From Cristatella mucedo (Eukaryota; Bryozoa; Phylactolaemata; Cristatellidae), in assembly GCA_009760855.2 (NCBI GenBank), contig WPIO01000033.1, positions 2,020,501 to 2,084,500 of the forward strand: a stretch of 64,000 nucleotides of DNA, written 5' to 3'. This document shows positions 1 through 56,831 of this stretch, in pieces. How positions within the stretch are numbered: the stretch's first letter is position 1; each line of letters begins with the position of its first letter. The notes under the pieces are model-generated. The model saw only the letters and a program-made list of their open reading frames with translations. It had not been told where the DNA came from and did no database searches. The translations under genes and the position numbers were made by a program.

Positions 1-2793
1 AGCCCGAAACAGATATAAGTAGCCACCAGAAGTGCTCACACACGGACAAATGCATGCAGGTTGCAGAAACAGGTCATTGGGCAAGAGTAAAAAGGATCTA
101 CTGTCGGTATCTACAATACACTGTACCTTTCAAGTCCCCAGATGGAAAGTTGTAGGAACAGCTAGGCGTTCATCAAAGTAAAGCACGGAGTCTAAACGGT
201 TGATTAATGACCACGTGCAGCTCGGCTGGATCACTAACCAAGAGATACCTGTTGACACAGGCTTTCTAATCGACCTGGAGACCGCAATAGGTTAAAACAA
301 GGTTAGCTTCGATTTGCTTGATTCAACAACCTCATTTAATAACAATACTACACTTGATGAAAGCCCTAAGAGAACTCGATTTCTTTCTAGGCGCTCATTT
401 ATACATAACACCAGAAAACCTTAACAGCTATCACAGCCGTTTGCAGTGGGCAATACAGAATTATCCACTGCAGGACTCGAACCCACGACCTGGGTTGTTA
501 AAAACGAGCACCTCACCCCTAGGCAAAGGCCCAGAGTAGCAGATAGAATTTAGGGCCTCACTCAACTTGTTTTCAAATGCTAGCTTGGGGGAGAATCTTG
601 AATGACAACCCCTATGCTACTGGCAACCAGTGAAGCCCTCAAAGAGTGAAGATGTAGCTCCCAATATTTGCATGACGACTAAACCAGCTTCTCACTTCCG
701 TATCACCTCCTGAGACCAGACAAATTTCCTTGGAATCCGGAACAGAGGTGAGTTGCAATTGTCAGGCAGTTTTAGGGCTTTTGGGACTGTATGTGAGAGC
801 AATAGTGCACAACTGTTCGTGTAAGAACAGTACAAGTGTATGTAAGAATGGGTCATCCCTAGCTGATGACGACAGAAAAAGGTTTAACAGCAAGCAAATA
901 GGCTACCCACTGCATGAACATACAAACTATACGTACCTTTTAAGATTCATGTAGTTAGCGTCGCTAATCGGTCGACATTCAGCTCTATGAATTACTTTCC
1001 CTTCAATGCCTATTCTATCTGCAATGGAGATAATCCACAGAACAAAAGCAATAAAAGCTCATCAAGCATTATAAAAGCACAAACAGATTTAGGTCACACA
1101 GACATTGGTTAATTTCTGGAGCACACGCCAAGTCAAGGTTGGCTAGGGAATGATAACCGAAAAGCACTGGCCAAGCAGCAGCACAGTAATGCTGAATGAA
1201 AGCTGTGCAGAGGGATTCCGATATAAATCCAGCCAACAAGCACTAACTTGGTGGATGGATGGCATACTACTAGGAGATCTTAAAAACATTCTAAACCTAA
1301 ACTCGAATGGTAATTCACTGCTTACCCTCAGGCCCCTCGGCAAGAACACTCAACACTTGCCTCGGCGTTGAAGCCATGATGAATTTGTGAAGCTGTGGTA
1401 CTGTTTCGCTGTCTGCAGTCTTTGCAGCAAGGCGCTCATTCAGGCAGAACATCACCTCAGAGCTTGGTTTGCCACCGGGCACACTGCAGAAACAAAATTA
1501 ATTTCACAAAACAAAGAGGACGGTATAAATCTTCTGCTGGATGAGCACTACACAAGGCCACAATACTTGCCTGATCCAATGCTGGTCTCCTCAGCACAGA
1601 AGTCGGCAGCGGTATATTGACAAGCAGAGAAACTAAATACCTCACATAGAATCAGCTGGAGTTTAGCACCAGCACGTTAACAAAAGTGGTATTCATGGAC
1701 AAGTAGAAAGAGTGCCTATGACGAGCAGCACACACTGCTGCTACTGCTAATAATTACATTTTCACGACTTTCTATAAGAAGAAATCTCTTTCTAGGCACT
1801 TTACACATGTCAGTAAGAAGCATGAACAAGTAACACGAATACCCGATGATGAAAAACATGCGACGACAAGAACCAGTGGCTGATTAGGAGGGCAAGGCCA
1901 GAAACTGAGCAGCCAGGAAAGGCGTAACACATAGTATGGAATAGTAGGTGCATGGACTACCGAGTAATAGCCACGGTAGTAGAAATTAATTACGAGACAC
2001 CACCTAGATCACACCTCCTAGGTCACACCTCTAATGAAATGGGCCACCAATCTACAGGTATCTAGCAAGTACCTATCATACATTTGCACCCGCAGACTTG
2101 CTTAAATTAAAGTGTGCAGCAAACTATAGGCTAACACACTAAGATCGTAAGATAGAATTAATGATAATAACAATAATAATAATTCACTTGATAAAGCGCC
2201 CTCAGAGAATTTAATCTCTCTCTAGGCGCTTTACATTTGCTGTAAAGTGAAATGCAATTGAATGGTAAGTAAAGTCATGCTTGAAAAAACAAACAAAATG
2301 AATAATATGGTTAGGGGTGACATGCACAGGGTCAGCATGCAAATGTGGTTAGTGGCAGCATGCACAGTGTCAGCACGCATAAGCACATCAAGGACGAATC
2401 ACAGGGACCCACTAAATGCTGTCCTAAATAGGTGTTTTTAGGTTCCTTTTAAATGTGGTCAGGTCAGGGGATGTTCTGACGCAGGTCGGGAGGGAGTTCC
2501 AGGCTTTGGGAGCATATGAACTAAATGCACGGTCTCCAAAGGATTTAAGGTTTGTATGAGGTATTTCTAGACTGTTGGATTCCGAAAAGCGGGTGGTACG
2601 ATGCTTAGCCTGATGGGGTAGTATACCTGACAGATAGGCTGGAGCCATAGAATGAAGGGACCTAAAAGTGAGGGACAAAACCTCTATATAATGGGTTATG
2701 CACATATCATAAAATGATAATATTAATACATTTGATATAGCGCCCTCAGCAAACTAAACCTCTTTCTAGGCACTTTACATATTCTGGAAAGAA

Positions 2794-2890
<97 letters not shown>

Positions 2891-5800
2891 CACCCTAAAA
2901 GAACTGATCTCTATCCAGGAACTTCTTATATGCCACAAGGGCTCGAGCAATTTGGTCGTCAAAGGCAAGCACCTTAACTCAGGGGCTAAGCCAAGAAGAC
3001 ATGTAAATTGGTTAGTGATAACATTAACAGTTTAAGCATGTATAAGCACAAAAAAAATCCACTCAAGGGAAAAATGATAAGGAAAAGATGTTTTTGTTAC
3101 AGCTTCTTTGTTTAAATATAGTCAAGTCAAGGAGGATGTCGGAATGTCAGTTGGTAGCAAGTTCAGTATTAGACTTTGGAAGCATGCAAACTGATGGCAC
3201 GGTCTCTAGCACATGTGAGTTTAGTTAGAGATACAGCCATGCGGCTTGAGTCGGACGAGTGATCTGCACGATGCCAAGCCTGATCAGTAAAAACAGTATA
3301 ATGTGGCAATTTCAACGTTCACACATTACAGGCCTAAGCTGCAGAGTTTTTGAACCAACTTTAAGCATTCTATTGAGCAGGCAGGAAGACCGGCAAGCAG
3401 TGAGTGATATAAGTTGGGATGTCACAAACGCATGGACAGGCAAATGAAGCACAACTAAGACAAATGACAATATCTAAATTGTGCTCATGAAATTGTGCCA
3501 CAACCATCAAAGGCATACAATGCTGGCTAATGAGCTATCGTGAGAACAGGAACCTGAAAATCTCAGGTTTAAATCGACCGTACTGCTCACATATGTCACA
3601 TCACTAATATCCTATAGTCTGATTTGGCTACAGTTAAGATAACAAATGCAAAGTTTGACACACCAAGCCTGCATCAACTTAGACCCAAGGGGATTGCAAC
3701 TAATGATGCAGCAGAGTTTGCTAATGCTTACATACACGAAAGAAAATAGTTTGGGATGTACGAATACACATATCAAGTATCTTGATACAGGAGCCAACAA
3801 AAAACTGAAGATTGCTACATGGATGTTGACGACTTACCAACACAGGAGCAGGTTTAACAAACACAGCTTGCGGATTTCAATGATTGCTCCCAAACCTACC
3901 TTGATTTATGGATTCTCAGCTTTCCTACTTCTCCGGATGCACTGTGCCATCTTTCCGCAAGATACTTTGGCACCTACCACATATTACACGACTGCTTAGG
4001 TAAGATGCAGAAGTCAAAAGATTTACGCACGAAAATGCATCAACAAGCAAAGCGACAATTGGAATACTATGCAGGCTTGATAATTTAAAACGATGCCCTT
4101 CCATTAAAAGATGGATTTTTTATGATAATGAGTAGCTAGGCTTTAAGTCCATTTATGGCCAGATGCCGACAGCATATACAGCTCATAGCATTAGCACTGG
4201 TATGGTGACACAAGATACAAAGCAAACAGACAATCTGCAAGTATGCAGAATTTGTGATCCTAAGCATAGTATTAGCAATCATATTATAAGCTTAATCAAC
4301 AACTGCCTTGTTACATCACAGCTTCTCGATTTCTCATAGCCATTGGAACAAAGCATAATATTATTTGCTAAATAAAGTATGGTGTGAATTGCCAATGATC
4401 ATCCAATGGGGCACCCGAGACTGAAGCTATGCAGGATGTGAGCCACATGCTACGGACTTTGTTACAGGGGCAGAGCCAGGATTTTCAGATTGGGGGAAGG
4501 TATACTGCTCCTGCCCCTTGGGCCTGGGGAAATTTGCCCCAGGATATATGTACTTCCCTCTGACCATGGGGGCAGGGGGGCAATTGATCCCCTGCTCCAT
4601 AGCTCTGCCTGGTTGTTCGTGACTTGGCTTGGATTTAAGATCATAAGGCATAAACTGCATTATCCTGGCAACTAAGTGAAATAAAAATTTCCTTTAGCCA
4701 CAAGATAAACATAATCTGGGTAATCATTCATAAGACTTTCAGTCGACTTCAGGTGACCAAAGCTCTCGGCTCTCTACAAGGGCTAGCTACCACATCACAG
4801 CACAACACACTCAAAAAGTAATTTTATGGCATTAGCAGTCTTTAGTGATGTTTCTTAGGTTAAGTGTCTTGATTCTCACTAAATCAAGACTCCTTTCTTT
4901 GTCACACATGTGCTGCACTGTAAGACAGAGCTGCAAGACTTATGGATGCAGACGGAATTCTCTTCAGTAAGTGCCCTGAGCAGATCGACGTAATGATGTG
5001 GGCTAAGATGATGACTAATGCAATGAGAAAAAGGATTGCCTATTTTTAAATCAAATTAAGCGATGGCAAGAGCTGAGTAATGCCTGTCTATACAATGATT
5101 TAACATACTAATATCAGCCAAGTTAACCTGCAAAATGAATTTTTTTCTTAGCCAAGGACACATTCTTAAATTGATTAAAAAGAAGAGAAGATAGATCCCT
5201 TCGTTTGAGAAGCTGTTGCGGCTCCTGTCAAATCGCAGATACAATCCCAAAGTCTTACTTCTGACCTGTAACAGCTACCACAACTGAGCTATTCCAGCTT
5301 AAAAACTACAGCAGTACTAGCCTTCTCATGCTTTCATGTAATCTCATGACTATAGAATAGCCCACCCTCTCCTTTGCTCGAAGACTGTGGGTAGCTGATG
5401 CTTTTGTTCGGCAGGTTCCAGTGCATACCACACTTTCACAAGTCTTACGTACTGCTAGCTTCAATGACCACTAGCTTAAGTGACCAATTTTGAATTTTCT
5501 TTTCCATCCACCCTTCACTGCAACTTTTATACTTCTCAACTGTTTCCCAGTGTCGCTGACTACTGACCGAATTCAAAATTTCGAGCGTATCAACTATTCT
5601 TAGGATAAGCACATAGTCCTCCAGCTTTTTGAGTCACAGGAGGAAATCCCTACAGATAGCTATCAAATAAATCAACTGATCTATCACGGAATCAACTTAT
5701 CAATAAATATTAAATATTCTGCAGACAGCTGAAATTCAAGATTCGGTGGAAGTGGAGTACACCAGCAACAGAAAAAAGGGCGAATATCCCTTACCAAGTC

Positions 5801-6732
5801 AGTTAACAATGACAGATCTAGTTTAATCGCAGCTTAAGGGCCATGGCTACTGAAGGAGACAGCTGATTTAATTTATGCACAACGGTGTCATGTCTACTGG
5901 TACGACAAGTGACATGAAATCACTACTGCTGAAAAATCGGTGAGCGAACCGCCGAGTATACGACAGTGGCCGTTCCAGAAAACATTACCTCTCTTGATAC
6001 GCGTGCTGAAATTGGTACGGTCACCAATCCGGACACTAGTCTAATGCACAAGCTAAATAAGCGATTTAATCAAAAACAATACACTGTGCCGTATAACTGG
6101 AAGGAGATATTGACGTCTTTGGTCAATTTAATAATAATAATATACTTGATAAAGCGCCCTCAGAGAACTCAATCTCTGTCTAGGCGCTTTACATTTGCTG
6201 CAAAGGGAACCACGATTGAATGGTGAGTAATATCATGCTTGATAAGCAATACGAATAACATGATTAGGGGTGACATGCACAAGGTCAGAATGCAAGTGTG
6301 GTTAGTGGCAGCACACACAGTGTTAGCACGCATAAGCACATAAAGGACGAATCACAGGGACCCACTAAATGCTCTCCTAAATAGGTGCGTTTTAAGTTTA
6401 AATGTGTTCAAGTCAGGAGATGTTCTGACGCAAATCGGGAGTGAGTTCCAGGCTTTGGGAGCATACTAAATAAATGCACGGTCTCCTAAGGATTTGACAT
6501 TTGTACGAGGTATTGGGAAACTGTAAGATTCCGAAAAGCGGTGTACGATGCTTTGCCTGGTGGGGGAGTAATCGGTGTGCGGACAAACAACAGCTAAGAC
6601 GACCGCGAACTCCCGAGGCAGGCAACACATTAAAACTCTTGGCTAAGATCAAACGAGCTGTACCTTTACTAGCCAAACACCTCTCGATGCAAGGTTAAGC
6701 TCCACGTTTTTCGGGGCATGTGACTCCTCCAT
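1..6732 (-). CDS. GTF2F2: GTF2F2, TFIIF small subunit (RAP30), 5' part; continues past left edge
   Basis: General RNA polymerase II initiation factor TFIIF, beta subunit; in the nucleus it pairs with TFIIF-alpha and helps load polymerase on promoters. Four exons on the minus strand join in frame: 6664-6732, 3900-3973, 1326-1483 and 937-1018 (383 nt, 127 codons plus 2 nt). The product starts MEESHAPKNVELNL, has GVWLVK joined to VPKYLAERW, then SGEVGKLRI, a LNERLA segment and RAECRPISDANYMNLK. These match the N-terminal dimerisation barrel of animal RAP30 in order and spacing. All introns are GT-AG. The linker and C-terminal winged-helix DNA-binding domain are not in the window; I searched 1-936 and found no further exon. 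The gene diverges from TBL3, with start codons 280 bp apart. Family recalled from memory; identity is very likely. Confidence 0.9.
318..540 (-). repeat. tRNA-head SINE (family 1), interrupted by a LINE tail
   Basis: Read on the minus strand there is a B-box-like GGTTCGAGTCC near 480, a CAGTGG...CCCACTGC block, and the family-1 3' end (AAATGAGG then TGTTGAATCAA) at 318-337. The body is split by a 56-bp LINE insertion at 338-393. It lies in GTF2F2 intron 4. Confidence 0.75.
338..393 (-). mobile_element. 56-bp LINE 3' tail inserted in a SINE, with 7-bp target-site duplication
   Basis: The insert is the terminal LINE hairpin plus an AATAACAATA tail. It is flanked by direct copies of CTCATTT at 331-337 and 394-400. 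Removing one copy and the insert restores a continuous SINE. This is an extremely 5'-truncated retrotransposition event. Confidence 0.82.
937..1018 (-). CDS. GTF2F2: GTF2F2 coding exon 4
   Basis: The acceptor is TCCATTGCAG|ATAG and the donor AAAG|GTACGT, with phase 1 in and phase 2 out. It encodes IGIEGKVIHRAECRP and ISDANYMNLK; the RAECRP...NYM motif is diagnostic for the family. The next exon must lie left of base 1, or it is too diverged for me to see. Confidence 0.9.
1326..1483 (-). CDS. GTF2F2: GTF2F2 coding exon 3
   Basis: The acceptor is TTTCTGCAG|TGTG and the donor GAGG|GTAAG, with phase 2 in and phase 1 out. It encodes a GGKPSSEVMFCLNERLA segment followed by a PQLHKF...VLSVLAEG strand, matching the middle of the TFIIF-beta barrel (LNEDLA and EHPFVL...LTVF in vertebrates). 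Confidence 0.88.
1750..1815 (-). repeat. Decayed LINE 3' tail
   Basis: AATAATTACA followed by GAAGAAATCTCTTTCTAGGC and ACTTTACA matches the second half of the LINE terminal hairpin. The first half is lost. Confidence 0.5.
2165..2712 (-). mobile_element. CR1/L2-like LINE, 5'-truncated 3' end with RT C-terminus
   Basis: The minus strand encodes the end of a non-LTR reverse transcriptase: LTFRSLHSMAPAYLSG, an LPHQAKHR stretch, then KSFGDRAFSSYAPKAWNSLP and a TTFKRNL terminus. These are the usual last residues of CR1/L2-type ORF2. A roughly 230-bp 3' UTR follows, then the terminal hairpin at about 2190-2235 and an AATAATAAT tail. It lies in GTF2F2 intron 2. Confidence 0.85.
2796..2886. repeat. 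(AC)n microsatellite
   Basis: An uninterrupted run of AC dinucleotides, about 45 units. Confidence 0.97.
2887..2996 (-). repeat. Hairpin-tailed SINE (family 2), decayed
   Basis: The sequence shows AGAACTGATCTCTATCCAGG (LINE-type tail), then CACAAGGGCTCGAGC (degenerate B box) and a region like the A box of the copy at 25186. Confidence 0.5.
3900..3973 (-). CDS. GTF2F2: GTF2F2 coding exon 2
   Basis: The acceptor is GTGGTAG|GTGCC and the donor is AAG|GTAGGT, with phase 0 in and phase 2 out. It encodes VPKYLAERW and SGEVGKLRI, the most conserved N-terminal block of RAP30. Confidence 0.9.
3974..6127. other. GTF2F2 intron 1, distal part; no gene seen
   Basis: This AT-rich intron runs from exon 2 to the LINE at 6128. 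I found no exon, RNA gene or clear repeat in it. A purine/pyrimidine-rich stretch at 4470-4600 has long G and C runs but no recognisable identity. Confidence 0.5.
6128..6571 (-). mobile_element. CR1/L2-like LINE 3' end
   Basis: There is an AATAATAATA tail, an intact terminal hairpin (about 6153-6190), the standard 3' UTR and the end of the RT frame, with small deletions. It sits about 90 bp from GTF2F2 exon 1, inside intron 1. Confidence 0.85.
6664..6732 (-). CDS. GTF2F2: GTF2F2 coding exon 1
   Basis: The start codon is at 6732-6730. It encodes 23 residues from MEESHAPKN to GVWLVK and ends AAG|GTACAG in phase 0. The family start is about 22 residues before the same LVK|VPKYL junction, so this start is well supported. 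Confidence 0.88.
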
Positions 6733-7012
6733 GCGGACCGCTGGGACTCAAAGACGCCGGAAGCTGGTTGAACGGAAGTCACGAAGAAATGTAAATAGGG
6801 TCATTTTCCTTTTCTTTCTAATATTGAGAAGAAAAACATCTCCTAATAGCTTAAAAATTTTAATTGATTACGTAAAAAATATCATAATCAAGCATGAAAA
6901 GTAACAAAGGCACTCATTTCGCAAATTAGTAAAAATCGGCTTTTCTTTGATACAACGAAACCATTTCTGCGTTTTGTAGTAGTCAAAACGTGGTTTGCTG
7001 CTGGCACTGGAA
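6733..7012. promoter_or_regulatory. Probable bidirectional promoter, GTF2F2 / TBL3
   Basis: These 280 bp separate the two divergent start codons, so both 5' UTRs and core promoters must lie here unless there are upstream non-coding exons. The interval is AT-rich with few CpGs and has no TATA box at an obvious distance from either start. Shared use is inferred from the geometry only. Confidence 0.6.
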
Positions 7013-53448
<46,436 letters not shown>

Positions 53449-56400
53449 CGCCCTCGCAGTGGCAGAAGCCACTATCGGCACTACTGCTTCTGCTGGGCGC
53501 AAGTGCCAGGTCTGGCTGCGAAGTCGACGAAGTCACTCGTACTCGAATGCCTCGAGGTCAGCCTCGAAAGCTGCCACGCATTGCTGACCAAACTGTTGCT
53601 CTGCATGTGGCAAGGAAACCCTTGAAACTGACTGAATGAGACGGCATGCAGAAAGAGATTGGGCGTCGGCTTCGGTGCAGCCGCATGGCTGCGACTGGCC
53701 GGCAAGGGCCTGCGGCAACGAAGCCGTTGCCGAGGGCAAGGGGCTGCCGAGTAGGTGGCCACATTGTCCGAGCTGTGTTCTCAGCTCCCAGCAGTTTTGT
53801 TTATTATGTCTCCTCGATGTTGATACAGAGCTATTAAGCCGAGCACGAACAATGGAGAGCTGGGCGTTGGCTAGGAATGCCGGCTTCTCAGGCAGCTCGC
53901 TCCGTCATAAAGCCTTTGCTCTTATCCTGGCACCTCACTCGGGAGGCCTCTCGCAGTGCGTGAGCGTGAGCTGACCCATCCATTACTTGCAAAAAGCCGG
54001 CTGTGCCTTGCAAAGGGGCAATCTTCGGTGGTTATCGCGAGTGATGTCAATGGCATGTACTGCATGTACTGCTGCTTTGCGTTGTCAGTGCGGACCTGGC
54101 CGCCGCTGCTGGACTGAGTTTGCACCAATGACTCTCGACTGTCTGGTGTCGAGATGGACGTGATAAATAAACATTGGAGCAATTGTGGCAACTTGGTCCA
54201 CCTTTTAGTTGCTGTGCTGGTTCGGTATTCGTCCTCAATGCCCCTCTATTGGTGCATCAGGCCATAGCATTTGGAGCGGCCCGGCGGCAGTCGAGTATGT
54301 GTACTTCCCAGTGGTGCCTCTGCTCATTGTAGTTACTTGCAGTGTTGCTGGAAGCTATGCTGTTCCGATATGCCGATCACGCTGCTTCTGCCTTTGCTGA
54401 CACGTTGGTAGCTATTCAGCCTAGCGCTAGTGTGAAGCGCTGTGGCCGTCATCTCGGCAGCCGTGGCATGCCGTGCAATGACTACTCTAATTTACTCATA
54501 GCAATCTTTGATGCGTTTCTCAGTGATCTTTGGTCTCTCGGTGAATGCAGGAAGCCACGGCCTGGGGGGGGGGGAGGAGGCTGCTGCTGAGCTCACCGTC
54601 AGCCACGGTCTTACAGATAATAGATGATGGGCGTCGCCTGTATTTCCTTGTGAGCCGAAGCAGTCTGCAGATGAATACGTGTGAGCAGGCACGGCATGGT
54701 ACTCTGCCTGCCTTTGTTTGCCGTTTACTGTTTCCTTTGCCGTCAATTTAGGCCGCCAATAATGAGCTCTCATTCATCGTGTTTGCTCGCCATTGTCGGC
54801 GCTTTGCGCACTCAATGTGGAGGGCGGTCAATTAACAGGGCGTTGCCCGAAACTCGCCGGCAAAGCCCATGGTCTGTCCCGCATGCCTTCCCACCTACGC
54901 AGGTTATGAGGGACCGTGTAGCAGTGTGGACCGGAGAAGCGGCAGGCCACAGCTCGCGATGCTGAGGTACGTACACGCTCGCAACTCAGCGGCCGCAGCC
55001 GCTGTGTGGCCTTACCGGCTGCCAGTTGTCTCTTTCGTGCTTAGGTAGCAGTTTGGAATTGATGGCGGCCAGATGCCGTTCGATTTCTTCTCCTTGGCCC
55101 AGAACATTATGGCAAGTTCTACACGGGGTCTGAGGAGCCATGCACCCGCCAGTCGTTTGCCATGTCAATGTTATAGGCCAGGCGCTGGTTACATGCCGGC
55201 CTGTGCTGTGGGACAGTTCGTTTCTGCCTGACAGCCAGGCCTTGCTCTGTTCTAGCTCGCTATCTCTTTGCCATGTGTCCTCACTGAGCCGTCAAGCTGC
55301 TGTGATCGGTGGTGGTAGGAGTTAGTGGCATTGCCGAATGCTTGAATCTGCCCATTCGTATTGTGCAATCCACCACACATTCCATGCAGGCACTTCCGCT
55401 GCTTCTGAGTCTGTTGCTGTGAAATGCCTGCCGGGAAGCATGCAAGGTCGTTCTTGAGCTTTTTTTTTTATTGGCCCGAGTTCCTGCTCGTCTGCTGTGA
55501 CCGGCTCTGTAGGCTTATGAGACTGGAGAGGCTGCTCACTGTGGCTGTGAGATATGTAAGACCGAAATTTAAGAATTTTAAGAATTGTATTTTTTGCCAA
55601 TTGTGTGTCTGTATCATTATCTAGGAGACGTGATAATTCCAAGTTATAGGCATTGGTTATCTTATAGGTCTACCTACCCCTGTTGGCTGAGCTATGTACT
55701 CCTAACCTTGCCTGCTCATTGCTTAACTTCCACGTGGCCGTATCTGGCTGGTCGTCCCTCTGCAAGGACGGCTGGAGTCTTACCACTCACCGTCTCCATT
55801 TGTTACACTACACTTCACTGAACACTACATGCTCGGTTTTGGCATTCCACGTTTTCAGTACCACAAAGTGGCAACAGTAGCAGCACCGCTGGCTTCTTAC
55901 TTTTGCTGTGCGTTATGCAAACGATTCTTTCTAATTAAGCTTCACTCCATCAAGTCAGTAAAACCTGCATCGTTTCAGTTGGTTACTCGAGCATTCATCG
56001 ACACAGACTCTTAAAAACGGTTGTTTGCCTTTTTGTAGAATGGCAGACCTTACTCTGTAGATCAGCTGCTTTTGCATACCTTCAATAAGTGGGCAAGCGG
56101 CAGCTTCATGCAATTTCTCCCGTAGCTGGCTGGCTTGTCGGAGCTGAGCACGTGGGACTTCCACATGCTAGGCGTCCTGGTACTGATACTGCTCGACAAG
56201 TGATACGGCAGTATCCAGTTTCAATGCCTGCATACTACCCACTAATGGCAGGCTTGCCATTAGAACAAGGAGGGGGCTGTCAGAATGATTCAAGGAATTC
56301 TCTTAGGTTATGGATGAGCCAAGATTTTTTCTAGATTGGGGCAAGATCGTCATGTAGGTGGGCTAGACCTTCCCCTAGTGAAAATCACAAAATCACAAAT

Positions 56401-56743
56401 CACAGTGTTTATTCGACACAAACTCGGCAGTTGCTCATCGAGTGGAATTAAGAAATAGTTTTGTCATCGGTTGCAGTGGGTGTGTAAGAATAGCGAGTGC
56501 CCAGGTCGGTTGCCTCGATGTGGGGGGAATGTCCACTGCCTCTTGGCTCCGTCACTGCTCTTAGGAATGGTTGCACACGAAGGCGCTTGTTAACCCTGAG
56601 CTACCCTTGGCTTTGTGCTCTTGGTCGCCTAGAGTGCACCCTGAGCTGAAGAACCTAGCCAGGCTAGCGATTGTCTCTATCTAGGTGATCGAAGCTACTG
56701 GATCAGAACAGCCACGAGCAGCCCAAGGTTTTGGATACATGCA
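53449..56743. other. Intergenic region between TBL3 and the mucin-like gene
   Basis: The first ~740 bp should be TBL3 3' UTR. The rest is GC-richer than the introns, with many short open frames on both strands, none recognisable. G and C homopolymers occur (for example near 54566). No RNA gene or transposon was identified. Confidence 0.5.
54166..54171 (+). terminator. Candidate polyadenylation signal for TBL3
   Basis: AATAAA about 720 bp after the TBL3 stop codon, with a GT-containing region shortly downstream. It is the first canonical hexamer I see after the stop. Confidence 0.5.
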
Positions 56744-56831
56744 ATGGCAGCAGCAACGTCTTCTGCTGCTTGTGCAAGAAGTCGAAGCTTGATCACCTTG
56801 GTTTTACTTGGCACTCTTGTTGCCTTGCCTG
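56744..56831 (+). CDS. Mucin-like gene, exon 1 (signal peptide)
   Basis: Starts MAAATSSAACARSRS followed by the hydrophobic core LITLVLLGTLVALP, with donor CCTG|GTAAGT (phase 1). An overlapping upstream ATG at 56739 leads to an early stop and is not preferred. Confidence 0.65.

Larger units (their letters stand above)
2713..3450 (-). mobile_element. Older LINE copy, interrupted by (AC)n and a SINE
   Basis: A hairpin tail at 2725-2780 is followed by an AC microsatellite and SINE material. From about 3000 there is diverged 3' UTR and RT C-terminal sequence. The block at 3325-3440 resembles the RT segment at 18861-18980 (the two share GCAAGCAGTGAG). Exact boundaries between the pieces are uncertain. 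Confidence 0.6.

Noticed and set aside
3646-3999. 117-codon plus-strand open frame
   Set aside because: It overlaps GTF2F2 exon 2 on the minus strand, and its translation is not recognisable.
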